The notes beneath the pieces were generated by a model that was not told the DNA's origin, made no database searches, and saw only the letters and a program-made list of their open reading frames with translations. The translations under genes were made by a program, and so were the position numbers. Shown here piece by piece: positions 9,049 to 19,618 of a stretch of DNA of 64,000 nucleotides; within the stretch, counting starts at the first letter, position 1, and each line of letters opens with the position of its first letter. The stretch is from CAWGET01 sp963821715 (GTDB taxonomy: Bacteria; Bacteroidota; Ignavibacteria; Ignavibacteriales; Melioribacteraceae): the NCBI GenBank assembly GCA_963821715.1, contig CAWGET010000001.1, positions 496,001 through 560,000 of the forward strand. Direction: 5' to 3'.

Positions 9049-10296
9049 ATGAAAAATCTATTTATTATTCTCTTCTATTCAATTTTATTATCGAATCCAA
9101 TAAAAGCAATCGATTATAATCTTAAAAATAATTCCGACTCCACGGTTTGTGTGAACAAGGATTTGCCTTGGTCGGTAAGGTTAATGGAAACTTTCCGTTT
9201 AAGACATCCTGGCGCAGTTACTTATGACGAAGTAATTTCAAAAAAGAAATGGAATTACGAGCAGGGGCTAATGCTCGAAGCTTTCAAAAGAATGTACATA
9301 AAAACAGGCGATGAAAAATATTACAATTTTATAAAAGATAATCTTGATCAATATGTAGACGAAAATGGAAATATAAGAACTTACAAAATGAGCGATTATA
9401 ACTTGGATAAAATTAGTCCGGGAAGAGCTTTGTTATTTTTATATAAAAAGACGGAAAATGAAAAATATAAATTTGCTGCAGATACTTTAAAAAAGCAGCT
9501 TGCTAAACAACCACGAACGGATAGCGGAGGTTTCTGGCACAAAAAGATTTATCCTTATCAAATGTGGCTTGACGGTCTATTTATGGCAGAACCATTTTAC
9601 GCAATGTATTCCAAGAGATTTGAGAATGGTAAAAATTATAATGATGTAATTCATCAATTCGTTGAAGTTTATAATCATACGGTCGATGAAAAGACCGAAC
9701 TTCTCTATCACGCCTGGAATGAAAATAAAGAGCAAAAATGGGCTGATCAGAAAACAGGAAAAGCGCCGAATGTTTGGGGAAGAGCGATGGGCTGGTATAT
9801 GATGGCGCTTGTTGATGTTCTGGATATTCTTCCGGAAGATTATCAAAAACGCGATACTTTAATTTCAATTCTACAAAATGTATCCGAGGTATTAGTTGAT
9901 TACAGAGATAAAGAAACCGGTCTATGGTATCAGATAATAGATAAAAAAGATAGAAAAGGAAATTATCTCGAATCTTCCGCTTCGGCTATGTTTACTTATA
10001 CTTTTGCAAAAGGCGCAAACAACGGCTACCTCGATAAACACTATCTTAATATTGCTAAAGAATCATTCAATTCCATGCTGGATGAATTTGTTACAGTTGA
10101 AAAAAATGGTTTCGTTGACTTACATCAAACTTGTTCCGGCGCCGGTCTTGGAGGAAATCCTTACAGGGACGGATCTTTTGAATATTATATGAGCGTTTCG
10201 AAAGCTACGAATGATCATAAAGGATACGGACCTTTAATATTTGCAGCAATAGAATTAGAAAAAGCCAATGATGATCAGAAAAATTTTAAGAAATGA
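9049..10296 (+). CDS. Unsaturated rhamnogalacturonyl/glucuronyl hydrolase (GH105, YteR-like)
   Basis: A 415-residue (alpha/alpha)6-barrel hydrolase with a signal peptide at residues 1-20. GH105 enzymes remove the unsaturated uronic acid from the non-reducing end of oligosaccharides left by pectate or rhamnogalacturonan lyases, using hydration of the double bond. The catalytic aspartate is D175 in YQMWLDGLFM, and the later family motif is NVWGRAMGWYMMALVDVL. Export to the periplasm fits the local pathway: its product rearranges to the KduI substrate. It is the first gene after the putative operator array at 8922-8957. Confidence 0.92.
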   Translation: MKNLFIILFYSILLSNPIKAIDYNLKNNSDSTVCVNKDLPWSVRLMETFRLRHPGAVTYDEVISKKKWNYEQGLMLEAFKRMYIKTGDEKYYNFIKDNLDQYVDENGNIRTYKMSDYNLDKISPGRALLFLYKKTENEKYKFAADTLKKQLAKQPRTDSGGFWHKKIYPYQMWLDGLFMAEPFYAMYSKRFENGKNYNDVIHQFVEVYNHTVDEKTELLYHAWNENKEQKWADQKTGKAPNVWGRAMGWYMMALVDVLDILPEDYQKRDTLISILQNVSEVLVDYRDKETGLWYQIIDKKDRKGNYLESSASAMFTYTFAKGANNGYLDKHYLNIAKESFNSMLDEFVTVEKNGFVDLHQTCSGAGLGGNPYRDGSFEYYMSVSKATNDHKGYGPLIFAAIELEKANDDQKNFKK

Positions 10297-10370
10297 AGAT
10301 ATCCTAGTGCAGATATATATAAAGTAAAGTTCTTAAATAAAATAATTTTCATAAAGAAAAAGGTTTTCTG

Positions 10371-13300
10371 ATGAAATCTTTTATTACAATAAAAATATTA
10401 TTTCTCTGTTTGATAATGCAATCAACATTGATACTTGCGGCTGGAGGTCTAAAAGGTGTTGTGACAGATTCATTATCCGGTGAAACTTTATACGGAGCTA
10501 ATTTAATATTACTAGAAACTGCACTGGGAGCTGCTACGAATATGGAAGGCGTGTATTCTATAAAAGGAATTCCTCCCGGCGATTATACTTTAAGGGTTTC
10601 TTACATAGGGTATCAGTCAGAAACAACTGATGTCACTATTCAGGATAATAGAACTCTGGAATTAAATTTTAATCTATTCCCTGATATCATTAGGGGAGAG
10701 GATGTAGTAATTACCGGACAGGCATTGGGACAAGCCGCCGCAATAAATCAGCAGTTAACATCAAATACAATTATTAATGTTGTTTCTGAAGAGAAAATAC
10801 AGGAATTACCGGATGCTAATGCAGCCGAAGCGATTGGCAGACTTACCGGGTGTTTCTGTAACTAGATCAGGAGGCGAAGCAACTAAAGTAGTTTTACGGG
10901 GATTAAGTGACAAATATACCGCTGTTACTTTAGATGGAGTAAGAATCCCTTCAACAGATGCACTAGATAGAGGCATTGGATTTAAGTACAATTTCACAAA
11001 GCTACACTTGCCGGAATTGAATTATATCAAAGCACTTAAATCCGATAAGGATGCGGACGCAATTGGAGGAAGTATAAATCTTGGTGACAAAAAAAGCTCC
11101 GGATCATAGAGAAATAAAAGTAGTCCTTTAAAGGCGGTTATAATGATATAATGAATTCAGCAAAAGCAATATAATTTTTCATTAAAATATGGTGAAAGAT
11201 TTTTTGACGATCTGCTCGGTGTTCAGTTAAATGGTAATATTGAAAATAAAATAAGAAGTAATGAATTTATCAAATATCCAGTTACGATCAAACTATATTG
11301 CAATCAGACAAGTTATTATATAAATGAATTCACATTAAATTTTATTGATGAAATCAGAAAAAGAAACGGTGCTAAGTTTGATACTTGATATTAACACTCC
11401 GGACGGTGGAAGTATTAAACTTGATAATGCTTATTAGTACAACTAACTACGAAATTTTGTTACCAATTCAAGGGATTATCCAAACGGAGGGGGCAACACA
11501 CAATATCTTGGTGGTGTAACGTACAGTTACAGGGATCAAGAGCAGGAAATAAAAACTTCCAACAGTCTGCTCTAATCGGTAATAATATTCTTAATGGATT
11601 TAATGTCAAACTGGGGTTTATCATTTGCACAATCAGACTGCTAATTATCCTTACGATTATCAATTAGATTTTAGCGAACCTTCAAATACTTGGAACTCTC
11701 AGGTATGCGTTCTACTTCTCAAATTAAAAATAATCCGGAAAAGCTAATTCCATATGCATACAATAATTTTAGAGCGGCGTACATTAAGCTGAGGCTTATT
11801 ACTAGTGCGACAGGATAATTCTAGATAATGAAAAATCAGCATTTTTTGAATATTATCAAAGGATTATATTCATTTGGAGATTTTTTTTCAGGTAGCATTT
11901 AAAGTCGGCGCAAAATATAAGTCGAAAAGCAGGACAAATAATTAAATTCAATGCTTTATGCTTATTATTAGATTAGGTTATCTGGCGAGGCATATGTGAA
12001 GCTTTCCCCTGAAGGAGAACTGTACAGCAAAAGATTTTAAGCGGAAAGCATATTTTGAATGATTTCTTATCAATAGATTATCTTACAGAATCCTTTAAAC
12101 AACGTACTGTTTCTTTTTCATGGAATTTCTTAATCCTACTCCGAAATCAAGAATAGTTAATGGATAAATATGAATATAGATCCACTTGATAAACCGTAGA
12201 CAAACTTAACGTCAATGGTATGACCTAAATAAAGTATGGAATTAGATAAGGCAGGTAAATAATGTTGAATATAATGTATGATCCCATCATTCAGTGAAGC
12301 TATTACCTATGATATTACATGAGACAGTTACATGCAGGTTATCTAATGAATACATTTCAAATTTGGACAGACTATCTAACATTTATTCTAGGAACCAGAG
12401 TTGAAAATGAAAGACAACGATTATATAAATAGATATTCTCCTGATCAAGTAGCAGGAGGATTTCCTTATATCGGAATCTACCAACAAGAGATACAAGTTC
12501 AACATACTCTGAAACCGAAGTTTCTACCGAATTTACATTTTAAATATTAGCAGCAACAGATTTTATGAATATTCGAGTGGCTGCTTACCGAGCGCTTGCT
12601 CAGACCCGATTTCAATATGCGCCTTTTATACTTACTTTTGCATGGCGTGACCTGCTGAAACAGGAGGTGAATAAGCAATTCACATACTTGGCAATCCTAA
12701 GTTTTAAAGACTGCTAAAGCATGGAATTATGAAATAAACACGTCTTTTTATGGCAATAAAATAGGATTATTTACTAGTTTCGGCATTTTATAAAAGAAAT
12801 AATAGATATGTATCATATGCTAAATCAACTAAATACTACTGGAGATACACTGATTAAATGCATTGGTTGATTAGATTAGAAAGCGATTGCATACAGGGAC
12901 ATACCAGTTGACTGTTCCATATAATTCACCTAATGCTTCAGAAGTCTGGGGTTTTGAAGTAGATCATCAAATCAATTTTACATGGCTTTCGGGGTTTTTT
13001 AGAAATTTTGTCCTTAGTTATAATGCTTCACTTGTTAGATCTGAGACCACTTTAATTGGATCTCGAACAGATACTGTTTATGTAGAAGATCCAATTTTAG
13101 GACCGCTTCCGGAATACCAGGTTCGTGTAATTAATTACACCCAGAAATTAGAATCTCAGCCGGAATTCTTTGGAAATATATCTTTAGGATACGACATAAA
13201 AGGTTTCTCCGGTAGAGTATCTCTCTTTCATCAATCAGAGTTTTATAGATCATATTCTCCCGGCGGCAGATCGGATAGAGTGGTTGGAGCTTTTACGCGT

Positions 13301-13480
13301 CTTGATTTAGCCCTCAAACAAAAAATAACAGACTATTTAATGGTGATAGCAAATATTAATAATTTAACAAATATAAAAGAAGAAGATTTGCTGGATAATA
13401 GAGTTAATGGATATAAAATTCCAAGGTCTGCGGAAAGATATGGTTTAACTATGGAATTTGGAGTAAGACTTGAACTATGA
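10371..13480 (+). pseudogene. SusC/TonB-type outer-membrane receptor, broken by many indels
   Basis: Intact family members are ~950-1,050 residues. Readable pieces include a signal peptide and carboxypeptidase-D regulatory-like domain (10371-10700), the plug start with ANAAEAIGRLPGVSV-like sequence once one base near 10846 is removed, and LRGLSDKYTAVTLDG. After one more indel near 11085 the text continues KKAPDHREIKVV, then YNFSLKYGERFFDDLLG (~11170). Further on come YPYDYQLDFSEPSNTW (~11650-11695), MNIRVAAYRALARPDF (~12565) and KAWNYEINTSFYGNK (~12720). The intact C-terminal barrel is at 12887-13480. Frames change every ~50-150 bases, yet the words stay conserved. It should import oligogalacturonides across the outer membrane if functional. 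This is either a dead gene or a badly called consensus stretch; see findings. Confidence 0.85.
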
Positions 13481-13534
13481 CGGCAAATTACTGAGGATAA
13501 ATACTCAGACTAACAACCACTAATAGGAGGTAAC

Positions 13535-15262
13535 ATGGCATCAAAAAAACAAATAGGGTTTCTCGTTCTGACATTCATTTTCGCAGCGGGTTATATTTTT
13601 GCCCAGGGAGAAAATGTTTTAAGACTTGCTCCGTATACGGAGGCACAGCAATATTTGGTTGAACAGATTAGGGCGGACACTACTGAAAATGGCGGTATTC
13701 TGGAAGGCAGAGTGTATGAATTGGAGGGCGGCGCTATTTATCTGAATACTGAGCAATTTTACCTTGAAGCAGAATATACATTACACCTCCGTTCTTCAAA
13801 CGATCAAAAAGCAATTATTTATCAATACCCAAGCGGAACCGGAGATAATCCGCAGGAACCACCTGGTTATCTATTCCGATCTAGAGGCGGAGATATGATA
13901 TTTGAAGGATTGGCAATAACAGGTTATTATGAGCCCGGCGATGACCCTGCTGCCAATAGCTTTGATTACTTCTATAATGTTCAGGGAGGTCTATTAAGGA
14001 CAGACGGCGAAGGCGCTTCTTTATGGATGAAAGATTGCATTTTCTCTAATATTGCCGGACAAATATTGAGAACAAATGCTTCTACTCATAAAATTCACGT
14101 AGAGAACTGTATCTTTGCAAATTTAGGTGCATTGTCAACATCTAACTTCGGAGCAGGAAAAGGACTCGATTTAAGAGAATCATCCTGCGATTCGTTGATT
14201 ATGGTTAATAATACTTTCGTTAATTATCAGGATAGAGTTGTTCGTCACTATAATTTTGGTGATCCTCTTGCTGGAACGGGCGATTTGACATACGCTGATA
14301 TTAATCATAATACTTTTGTAAACGGAATGGGATTTCATGGTTTGCTTTCGCTTGGTAACGTAGGCGAAAAAATTGAAATTACTAATAATCTTTACGTAGA
14401 TGCTTTTTCTGCGGGAGAAGACTCTACAGACGAAACAAGAACAGCAGAATGGGCAAATACCGGTGAACAATACGCAAACGGAAATAACAGGATGGCCTGG
14501 ATTTTTGCTGCTCCAAATGAAAGCACGGAGTGGGTTGTTGAAAATAATTTATACTCTGTAAGTGCCGAAGGACAATCGTTCTTCAATTCTTATGATGAAA
14601 TTGATGTCGGAAATCCGCTTTCAATATATATTCGTGATGCTCTGGGAGCTGATGCAGACGACGCTTTTAACATGATTACTCCTCCGGAATTAACTGATAT
14701 ACCGGATCTAATGTTGGGTTTAATGACATATTATGTGGAAGATGCAGGTAAAACTAAAGATACTCCCAACGACACGTGGGATCCAGTAACTCAGGATTTG
14801 GACAGAAAGCCGATCACCTATTATATCAATGATTTTGATGCTTCTTTCTCTACATCATCGGAAGCATATACTGCTGCAGCGGGTGGTTTCCCTGTAGGTG
14901 ATTTAAACTGGTTCCCGGATAAAAAAACAGAATGGGAAGATTATATCACCAGTGTAGAAATTGACTATTCTGATGCTGTTGTAACGGATTATGCACTCGA
15001 ACAAAACTATCCTAATCCTTTCAACCCATCAACAGTAATTGAATATTCAATTGTAGAAGCTTCAAATGTAACATTAAAAGTGTATAACTCTCTCGGCGAA
15101 GAAGTGATAACTTTAGTAAATAAAGATCAGGCTCCCGGGAAATATACTGTTACATGGAGCGGAAAAGATTCATTTAATAATTCTCTTACTAGCGGAGTTT
15201 ACATTTATACCTTGAATGTTTCAGGTCAAAGCTTTGCAAGAAAAATGGTACTTATGAAATAA
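13535..15262 (+). CDS. Secreted right-handed beta-helix (pectate-lyase-like) protein with T9SS sorting domain
   Basis: A 575-residue exported protein with a signal peptide (residues 1-23, ending FAQ). A beta-helix region at ~30-400 has repeating short N/D-rich turns (IHVENCIFANLG, LIMVNNTFVNYQD, YADINHNTFVNG, KIEITNNLYVDA). A type-A T9SS C-terminal domain covers ~490-575 (QNYPNPFNPSTVIEYS, then SGVYIYTL and the basic end RKMVLMK). The strong Shine-Dalgarno TAGGAGGTAAC fixes the ATG. The fold and position suggest a cell-surface pectin-binding or pectin-cleaving protein, but I cannot assign a lyase family or catalytic residues. A clear terminator follows. Confidence 0.82.
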   Translation: MASKKQIGFLVLTFIFAAGYIFAQGENVLRLAPYTEAQQYLVEQIRADTTENGGILEGRVYELEGGAIYLNTEQFYLEAEYTLHLRSSNDQKAIIYQYPSGTGDNPQEPPGYLFRSRGGDMIFEGLAITGYYEPGDDPAANSFDYFYNVQGGLLRTDGEGASLWMKDCIFSNIAGQILRTNASTHKIHVENCIFANLGALSTSNFGAGKGLDLRESSCDSLIMVNNTFVNYQDRVVRHYNFGDPLAGTGDLTYADINHNTFVNGMGFHGLLSLGNVGEKIEITNNLYVDAFSAGEDSTDETRTAEWANTGEQYANGNNRMAWIFAAPNESTEWVVENNLYSVSAEGQSFFNSYDEIDVGNPLSIYIRDALGADADDAFNMITPPELTDIPDLMLGLMTYYVEDAGKTKDTPNDTWDPVTQDLDRKPITYYINDFDASFSTSSEAYTAAAGGFPVGDLNWFPDKKTEWEDYITSVEIDYSDAVVTDYALEQNYPNPFNPSTVIEYSIVEASNVTLKVYNSLGEEVITLVNKDQAPGKYTVTWSGKDSFNNSLTSGVYIYTLNVSGQSFARKMVLMK

Positions 15263-15273
15263 ATCATCATTTC

Positions 15274-15310
15274 AAAAGGGGGTGTTCAAGCATCCCCTTT
15301 TATTTTTTTT
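15274..15310 (+). terminator. Rho-independent terminator
   Basis: An 11-bp stem (arms 15274-15284 and 15291-15301, one G-T wobble) closes a 6-base loop and is followed by a run of T (15303-15310). It ends the transcript of the beta-helix T9SS gene and isolates the LacI regulator downstream. Confidence 0.9.
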
Positions 15311-15420
15311 GGATGAAAAATATTAATTAATTAATCGTAAAAATAGTAAGTTTGTTTTTTGAATCTGGTAAAACCTATAAGACAGGCGTTAAATAAAAAA
15401 TAATTTTTTTGAGATTTTAG

Positions 15421-16449
15421 ATGACCGCAAGAGCTATTACATTAAAAGATATTGCAGACAAATTGAACTATTCTACAGTTACGATATCCAAAGCATTAAG
15501 AGGTCATCCGGATATTTCCCCTCAGACAGCAAAATTGATAAGTTCAACCGCAAAAAAAATGGGTTATACTCCCAATCTGATGGCAAGGAATTTATCGGCA
15601 AGAAATTCTAACACAATAGGCGTCATTGTCCCAAAAATTGCACATTTCTTCTTCAGTTCTATCATAGAATCTATTTATAATATTGCTTTTAATTCCAATT
15701 ACGAAATTATTTTAATGGTTTCGCAGGAAAATGCGGAGAGAGAAAAAAAGCATATTCAAACATTAATGTCGATGAAGGTAGATGGAATAATAATCTCGAT
15801 TACTCAGGAAACTGAAGATTATGAAATTTTTGAAACAGCGATGAAACGTGGATTTCAGATGGTATTTATGGATAGAATCCCGAAACTCAAAAATATTAAT
15901 TCCGTAAAGGTTAAAGATAGAGAAGGAGCCTTTAAAGCTGTAGAACATGCAATACAACTCGGATATAAGAACATTGCACATTTTGCCGGATATACAAAGA
16001 TTAACATCGGCAAGGAAAGATATCTCGGATTTAAAGCTGCAATGAATAAATATAATATTCCTATCAATCCCAAATGGGTTCTTCACGGCGGATTCGGAGA
16101 GCAGTACGGTTATGAATCCATTGTAAAACTGCATAAAGAAAATAATCTTCCTGATCTTGTTTTTACAGTTACTTACCCTGTTGCACTTGGCGTTTATAGA
16201 GCGGCAAGGGAATTAAAACTTAATATTCCTAACGATATTGATGTAATTTGTTTCGGTAATGCTAATGTTCAAAATTTTCTTTCTCCGTCTTTAAGCTGCG
16301 TTGATCAGCCGACAGATCTGCTTGCTTCAAAATCTATGGAAATAATGCTTGACAATTTATCCAGCCGGGACGGCGCTAAAAATATTCAGGCAGAAATTTC
16401 TACCGAATTAATAATACGAGGAACCTGCAGCAGTTTTCACAAATCTTAA
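15421..16449 (+). CDS. LacI/GalR-family transcriptional regulator
   Basis: A 342-residue repressor-type regulator with a textbook LacI helix-turn-helix at residues ~5-55 (TLKDIADKLNYSTVTISKAL, hinge NLMARNLSARNSNTIGVIVP) and a sugar-binding periplasmic-type domain to the C-terminus (DRIPKLKNINSVKVKDREGA, ending ELIIRG). It sits among the extracellular pectin enzymes, so an effector such as an oligogalacturonide or a KDG-pathway intermediate is likely (inference). The leader holds an AT-only palindrome ATTAATTAATTAAT (15322-15335) that could be its own operator or a promoter element. Confidence 0.93.
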   Translation: MTARAITLKDIADKLNYSTVTISKALRGHPDISPQTAKLISSTAKKMGYTPNLMARNLSARNSNTIGVIVPKIAHFFFSSIIESIYNIAFNSNYEIILMVSQENAEREKKHIQTLMSMKVDGIIISITQETEDYEIFETAMKRGFQMVFMDRIPKLKNINSVKVKDREGAFKAVEHAIQLGYKNIAHFAGYTKINIGKERYLGFKAAMNKYNIPINPKWVLHGGFGEQYGYESIVKLHKENNLPDLVFTVTYPVALGVYRAARELKLNIPNDIDVICFGNANVQNFLSPSLSCVDQPTDLLASKSMEIMLDNLSSRDGAKNIQAEISTELIIRGTCSSFHKS

Positions 16450-16496
16450 ATCCTTCGAATATTTTTTTATACTCTTTTACAATTGTTTGGTTTATA

Positions 16497-17918
16497 ATGA
16501 GAATAGTAAAGTGCTTAGTAATTCTTCTTTCGGTTTTCTTTTTATACGAATGCTCAAATGAAGAACCTTTAGTCGGGGAATCGGAAGGTTGGTCACAGCT
16601 CGACAAAATTCTCCAGCGAATAAATCCGCCCTCATTTCCGGAAGTCGAATTTAATGTGAAAGAATACGGCGCAATACCTGACGATAATAAAGATGACAGG
16701 ACAGCTTTTATTGAAGCGATAAACAAATGCAATTCAAACGGCGGCGGCGTTGTTTTTGTGCCCGCCGGAGAATATATCTGCAATGGACCAATTGTACTGA
16801 AAAGCAATGTAAATTTTAATACAGAAGAAGGATCATTCATAAGGTTCAGTAACAATCCTGTAGACTATCTTCCGGTCGTTTTTACAAGATGGGAAGGAGT
16901 GGAATTATACAATTACTCCCCTCTTATTTATGCTTTCGAACAGGAAAATATTGCTGTTACGGGACTAGGAGTTTTTGACGGACAGGCAGATAATGAAAGT
17001 TGGTGGAGCTGGAAAGGAAGAAGTGAATTTGAATGGAAAGAAGGTATGCCGAGTCAGGCAGATTCAAATTCACGTCCTCGCCTTATGCAAATGAATCTTG
17101 ATAATGTTCCTGTTGAAGAAAGAGTTTTTGGCGAAGGCTCATATTTACGTCCTAATTTTATTCAACCGTATAAATGCAAAAATATTTTAATTGAAGGAAT
17201 AACATTCCTCAATTCTCCTATGTGGTTTATTCATCCTGTCCTTTGTGAAAATGTGACAATAAAAAAAGTTAAAACTATCGGGCACGGACCAAATAACGAC
17301 GGCTGCGATCCCGAATCTTCCCAATATGTTTTAATTAAAGATTGCTACTTTGATACCGGTGATGATTGTATCGCAATTAAATCCGGGAGAAATAATGACG
17401 GAAGAGGAATAAATGTTCCGAGTGAGTATATCGTAGTGCAGGATTGTGAAATGAAAGACGGACACGGCGGCGTTGTGATGGGGAGCGAAATATCAGGGGA
17501 CTGCAGATATATATTTGCAGAAAATTGCGTTATGGACAGCCCGAATTTAGACCGTGCAATAAGATTAAAATCAAACTCAGTGCGCGGTGGAACAATTGAA
17601 AATATTTATGTCAGAAATATAACTATTGGCAGAGTAAGTGAAGCTGTTCTAAAATTAAATATGAATTACGATCAGAAAGACGTTGGTCCAAGAGATTTTT
17701 TACCTGTAATGAGGAATATATTTTTAGAAAATGTTACGAGCAACAGCAGTAAATATGCTGTGTATCTAGAAGGACTGGGGAATTCTCAAATACAAAATAT
17801 TGTTTTGGAAGATTGCGAGTTCCAAGGAGTTGAAAAAGGAAACTTTATAGAAAATGTAGAAAACTTAAGTATGAAAAATGTTTCTATAAATGGAGAAGTT
17901 AAAAAATTTGAACCTTAG
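16497..17918 (+). CDS. Polygalacturonase-type glycoside hydrolase family 28 lipoprotein
   Basis: A 473-residue lipoprotein (hydrophobic residues 5-17, C19 as lipid cysteine, then SNEEP) of the beta-helical GH28 family, which hydrolyses alpha-1,4-galacturonan or rhamnogalacturonan. All GH28 active-site motifs are present: NND (266-268), the acid pair D289/D290 in TGDDCIAIKSG, H323 in GHGGVVMGSE, and the R356-x-K358 pair in RAIRLKSN. The acidic residues soon after the lipid cysteine resemble a surface-export signal. The neighbouring genes are pectate lyases of PL1 and PL10, so the three probably act on one substrate at the cell surface. Confidence 0.93.
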   Translation: MRIVKCLVILLSVFFLYECSNEEPLVGESEGWSQLDKILQRINPPSFPEVEFNVKEYGAIPDDNKDDRTAFIEAINKCNSNGGGVVFVPAGEYICNGPIVLKSNVNFNTEEGSFIRFSNNPVDYLPVVFTRWEGVELYNYSPLIYAFEQENIAVTGLGVFDGQADNESWWSWKGRSEFEWKEGMPSQADSNSRPRLMQMNLDNVPVEERVFGEGSYLRPNFIQPYKCKNILIEGITFLNSPMWFIHPVLCENVTIKKVKTIGHGPNNDGCDPESSQYVLIKDCYFDTGDDCIAIKSGRNNDGRGINVPSEYIVVQDCEMKDGHGGVVMGSEISGDCRYIFAENCVMDSPNLDRAIRLKSNSVRGGTIENIYVRNITIGRVSEAVLKLNMNYDQKDVGPRDFLPVMRNIFLENVTSNSSKYAVYLEGLGNSQIQNIVLEDCEFQGVEKGNFIENVENLSMKNVSINGEVKKFEP

Positions 17919-17951
17919 ATAACCATTTAAGAAAAAACTTTAAATCCGAAA

Positions 17952-19604
17952 TTGGCAATATATTATTTTATCTATCTCACTTTAATTTTATTTACTTATT
18001 CTTTATCTGCACAAACGAAAGCTTTTCCAACTGCAGAAGGATATGGTCAGTTTTCAAGCGGAGGCAGAGAAGGAGAAGTTTATGAAGTAACAAACCTTAA
18101 TGATTCAGGTCTTGGAAGTTTAAGAGAGGCTGTGGAAGCTGAAGGAAAACGAATTATTGTCTTCAGAATTTCCGGTACTATATTTCTTCAATCAGGTTTG
18201 GAAATTGATAATGACGATATAACGATTGCAGGACAGACAGCTCCGGGCGATGGAATATGTATTGCAGGCTACCCTTTTGAAGTTGATGCTGACAATGTAA
18301 TTATAAGATATTTACGTTTTAGAATGGGAGATGAAAATAGAGCCGAGGCAGATGCAATTTGGGGTAGAAGACATAAAAACATTATTATAGATCACTGTTC
18401 TATGAGCTGGTCTATTGATGAAGCCGGAAGTTTTTACGATAATGAAAATTTCACTCTTCAATGGAGCATCCTTTCTGAGAGTCTCTATAATTCTTTTCAT
18501 TCAAAAGGAGCGCATGGATATGGAGGAATCTGGGGAGGAAAGGGTGCAACTTTTCATCACAATCTGCTAGCTCATCATACCAGCAGAACACCGAGGTTTA
18601 ACGGCAGCAGGTATGAAACTACTCCGGAAAATGAAGTCGTTGACTTTGTAAATAATGTTATATACAACTGGGGATTCAACAGCGCTTACGGCGGCGAAGG
18701 CGGCAATCAAAATATAAGAGCAAACTATTATAAATACGGACCAGCTACATCAGTAAGTAAAAGAAATCGAATTGTAGAACCTTACGATGCGGAAGGTAAC
18801 TGGTATATAGCCGATAATTATGTTTTTGGATTTCCCGACGTTACATCAGATAATTGGAACGGAGGCGTACAGGGAAGCTATGCTGATTCTCTTGAAAGAA
18901 AAAATATTACCGAGCCTTTTCCCATTTCACCGGTTACAACTCAAACAGCCGAAGAAGCTTTCGAATTAGTGCTACAAAATGCCGGAGCTTTCTTTCCTGC
19001 GAGAGATGAAATTGATAAAAGAATAGTGGAAGAAACAAGAACCGGAACAGCTTCTTTCGGAGAATCTTATGAAGGCGGAGGTAAAGGTATTATCGATTCT
19101 CAGGAAGAAGTCGGCGGATGGCCCTTCTTAAAATCTGAAGAACCGCCGGTGGATTCTGATCACGATGGAATGCCCGACGAATGGGAAAATGCAAATGAAC
19201 TTAATCCGGAAGATTCCGAAGATCGAAATATACTTAATGAATTTGGTTACACGATGCTGGAGGTTTACATAAACGGATTAATAAATGATAACCCGACAAA
19301 CATCGCAGCAGAAGAAAATACCATCTTGTCTTTCAACTTAAAACAGAACTATCCAAACCCTTTTAATCCGGAAACAACAATAAGCTACACAATTGATAAA
19401 CCGGGAAAAGTAAGCCTTGTAGTTTATAATATTCTTGGACAAACGGTAGAAAAATTAGTTGATGAATTCCAGGATAAGGGGATATATTCTATTAAATGGA
19501 ACCCGGCAATTCAAGAAAAATTACAGTTAAACTCAGGTATTTATTTCGCTCAATTAAACAATAGCGAAAGAAGCAAAATAATTAAAATGATTTATCTGAA
19601 ATAA
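17952..19604 (+). CDS. Pectate lyase (PL1-type) with T9SS sorting domain
   Basis: A 550-residue secreted beta-helix lyase. The frame has no ATG between the preceding stop (17928-17930) and the signal peptide, so TTG at 17952 is the likely start. The signal peptide is at ~1-21 (ends SLSAQ). Catalytic region landmarks are NLNDSGLGSLREAVEA, IRYLRFRMGD, IIIDHCSMSWSIDEA, HHNLLAHHTSRTPRFNG and VDFVNNVIYNWG, matching bacterial PL1 pectate lyases. A Ca-binding-like segment DSDHDGMPDEWE (~393-404) precedes a type-A T9SS domain (QNYPNPFNPETTISY to KMIYLK). It would cleave de-esterified pectin by beta-elimination on or outside the cell. Confidence 0.9.
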   Translation: MAIYYFIYLTLILFTYSLSAQTKAFPTAEGYGQFSSGGREGEVYEVTNLNDSGLGSLREAVEAEGKRIIVFRISGTIFLQSGLEIDNDDITIAGQTAPGDGICIAGYPFEVDADNVIIRYLRFRMGDENRAEADAIWGRRHKNIIIDHCSMSWSIDEAGSFYDNENFTLQWSILSESLYNSFHSKGAHGYGGIWGGKGATFHHNLLAHHTSRTPRFNGSRYETTPENEVVDFVNNVIYNWGFNSAYGGEGGNQNIRANYYKYGPATSVSKRNRIVEPYDAEGNWYIADNYVFGFPDVTSDNWNGGVQGSYADSLERKNITEPFPISPVTTQTAEEAFELVLQNAGAFFPARDEIDKRIVEETRTGTASFGESYEGGGKGIIDSQEEVGGWPFLKSEEPPVDSDHDGMPDEWENANELNPEDSEDRNILNEFGYTMLEVYINGLINDNPTNIAAEENTILSFNLKQNYPNPFNPETTISYTIDKPGKVSLVVYNILGQTVEKLVDEFQDKGIYSIKWNPAIQEKLQLNSGIYFAQLNNSERSKIIKMIYLK

Positions 19605-19618
19605 AATTAAAAATATTT

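Noticed and set aside
15322..15335. ATTAATTAATTAAT palindrome as a firm LacI operator
   Set aside because: It contains only A/T in AT-rich DNA and lacks the central CG usual in LacI-family sites, so it is mentioned only as a possibility.
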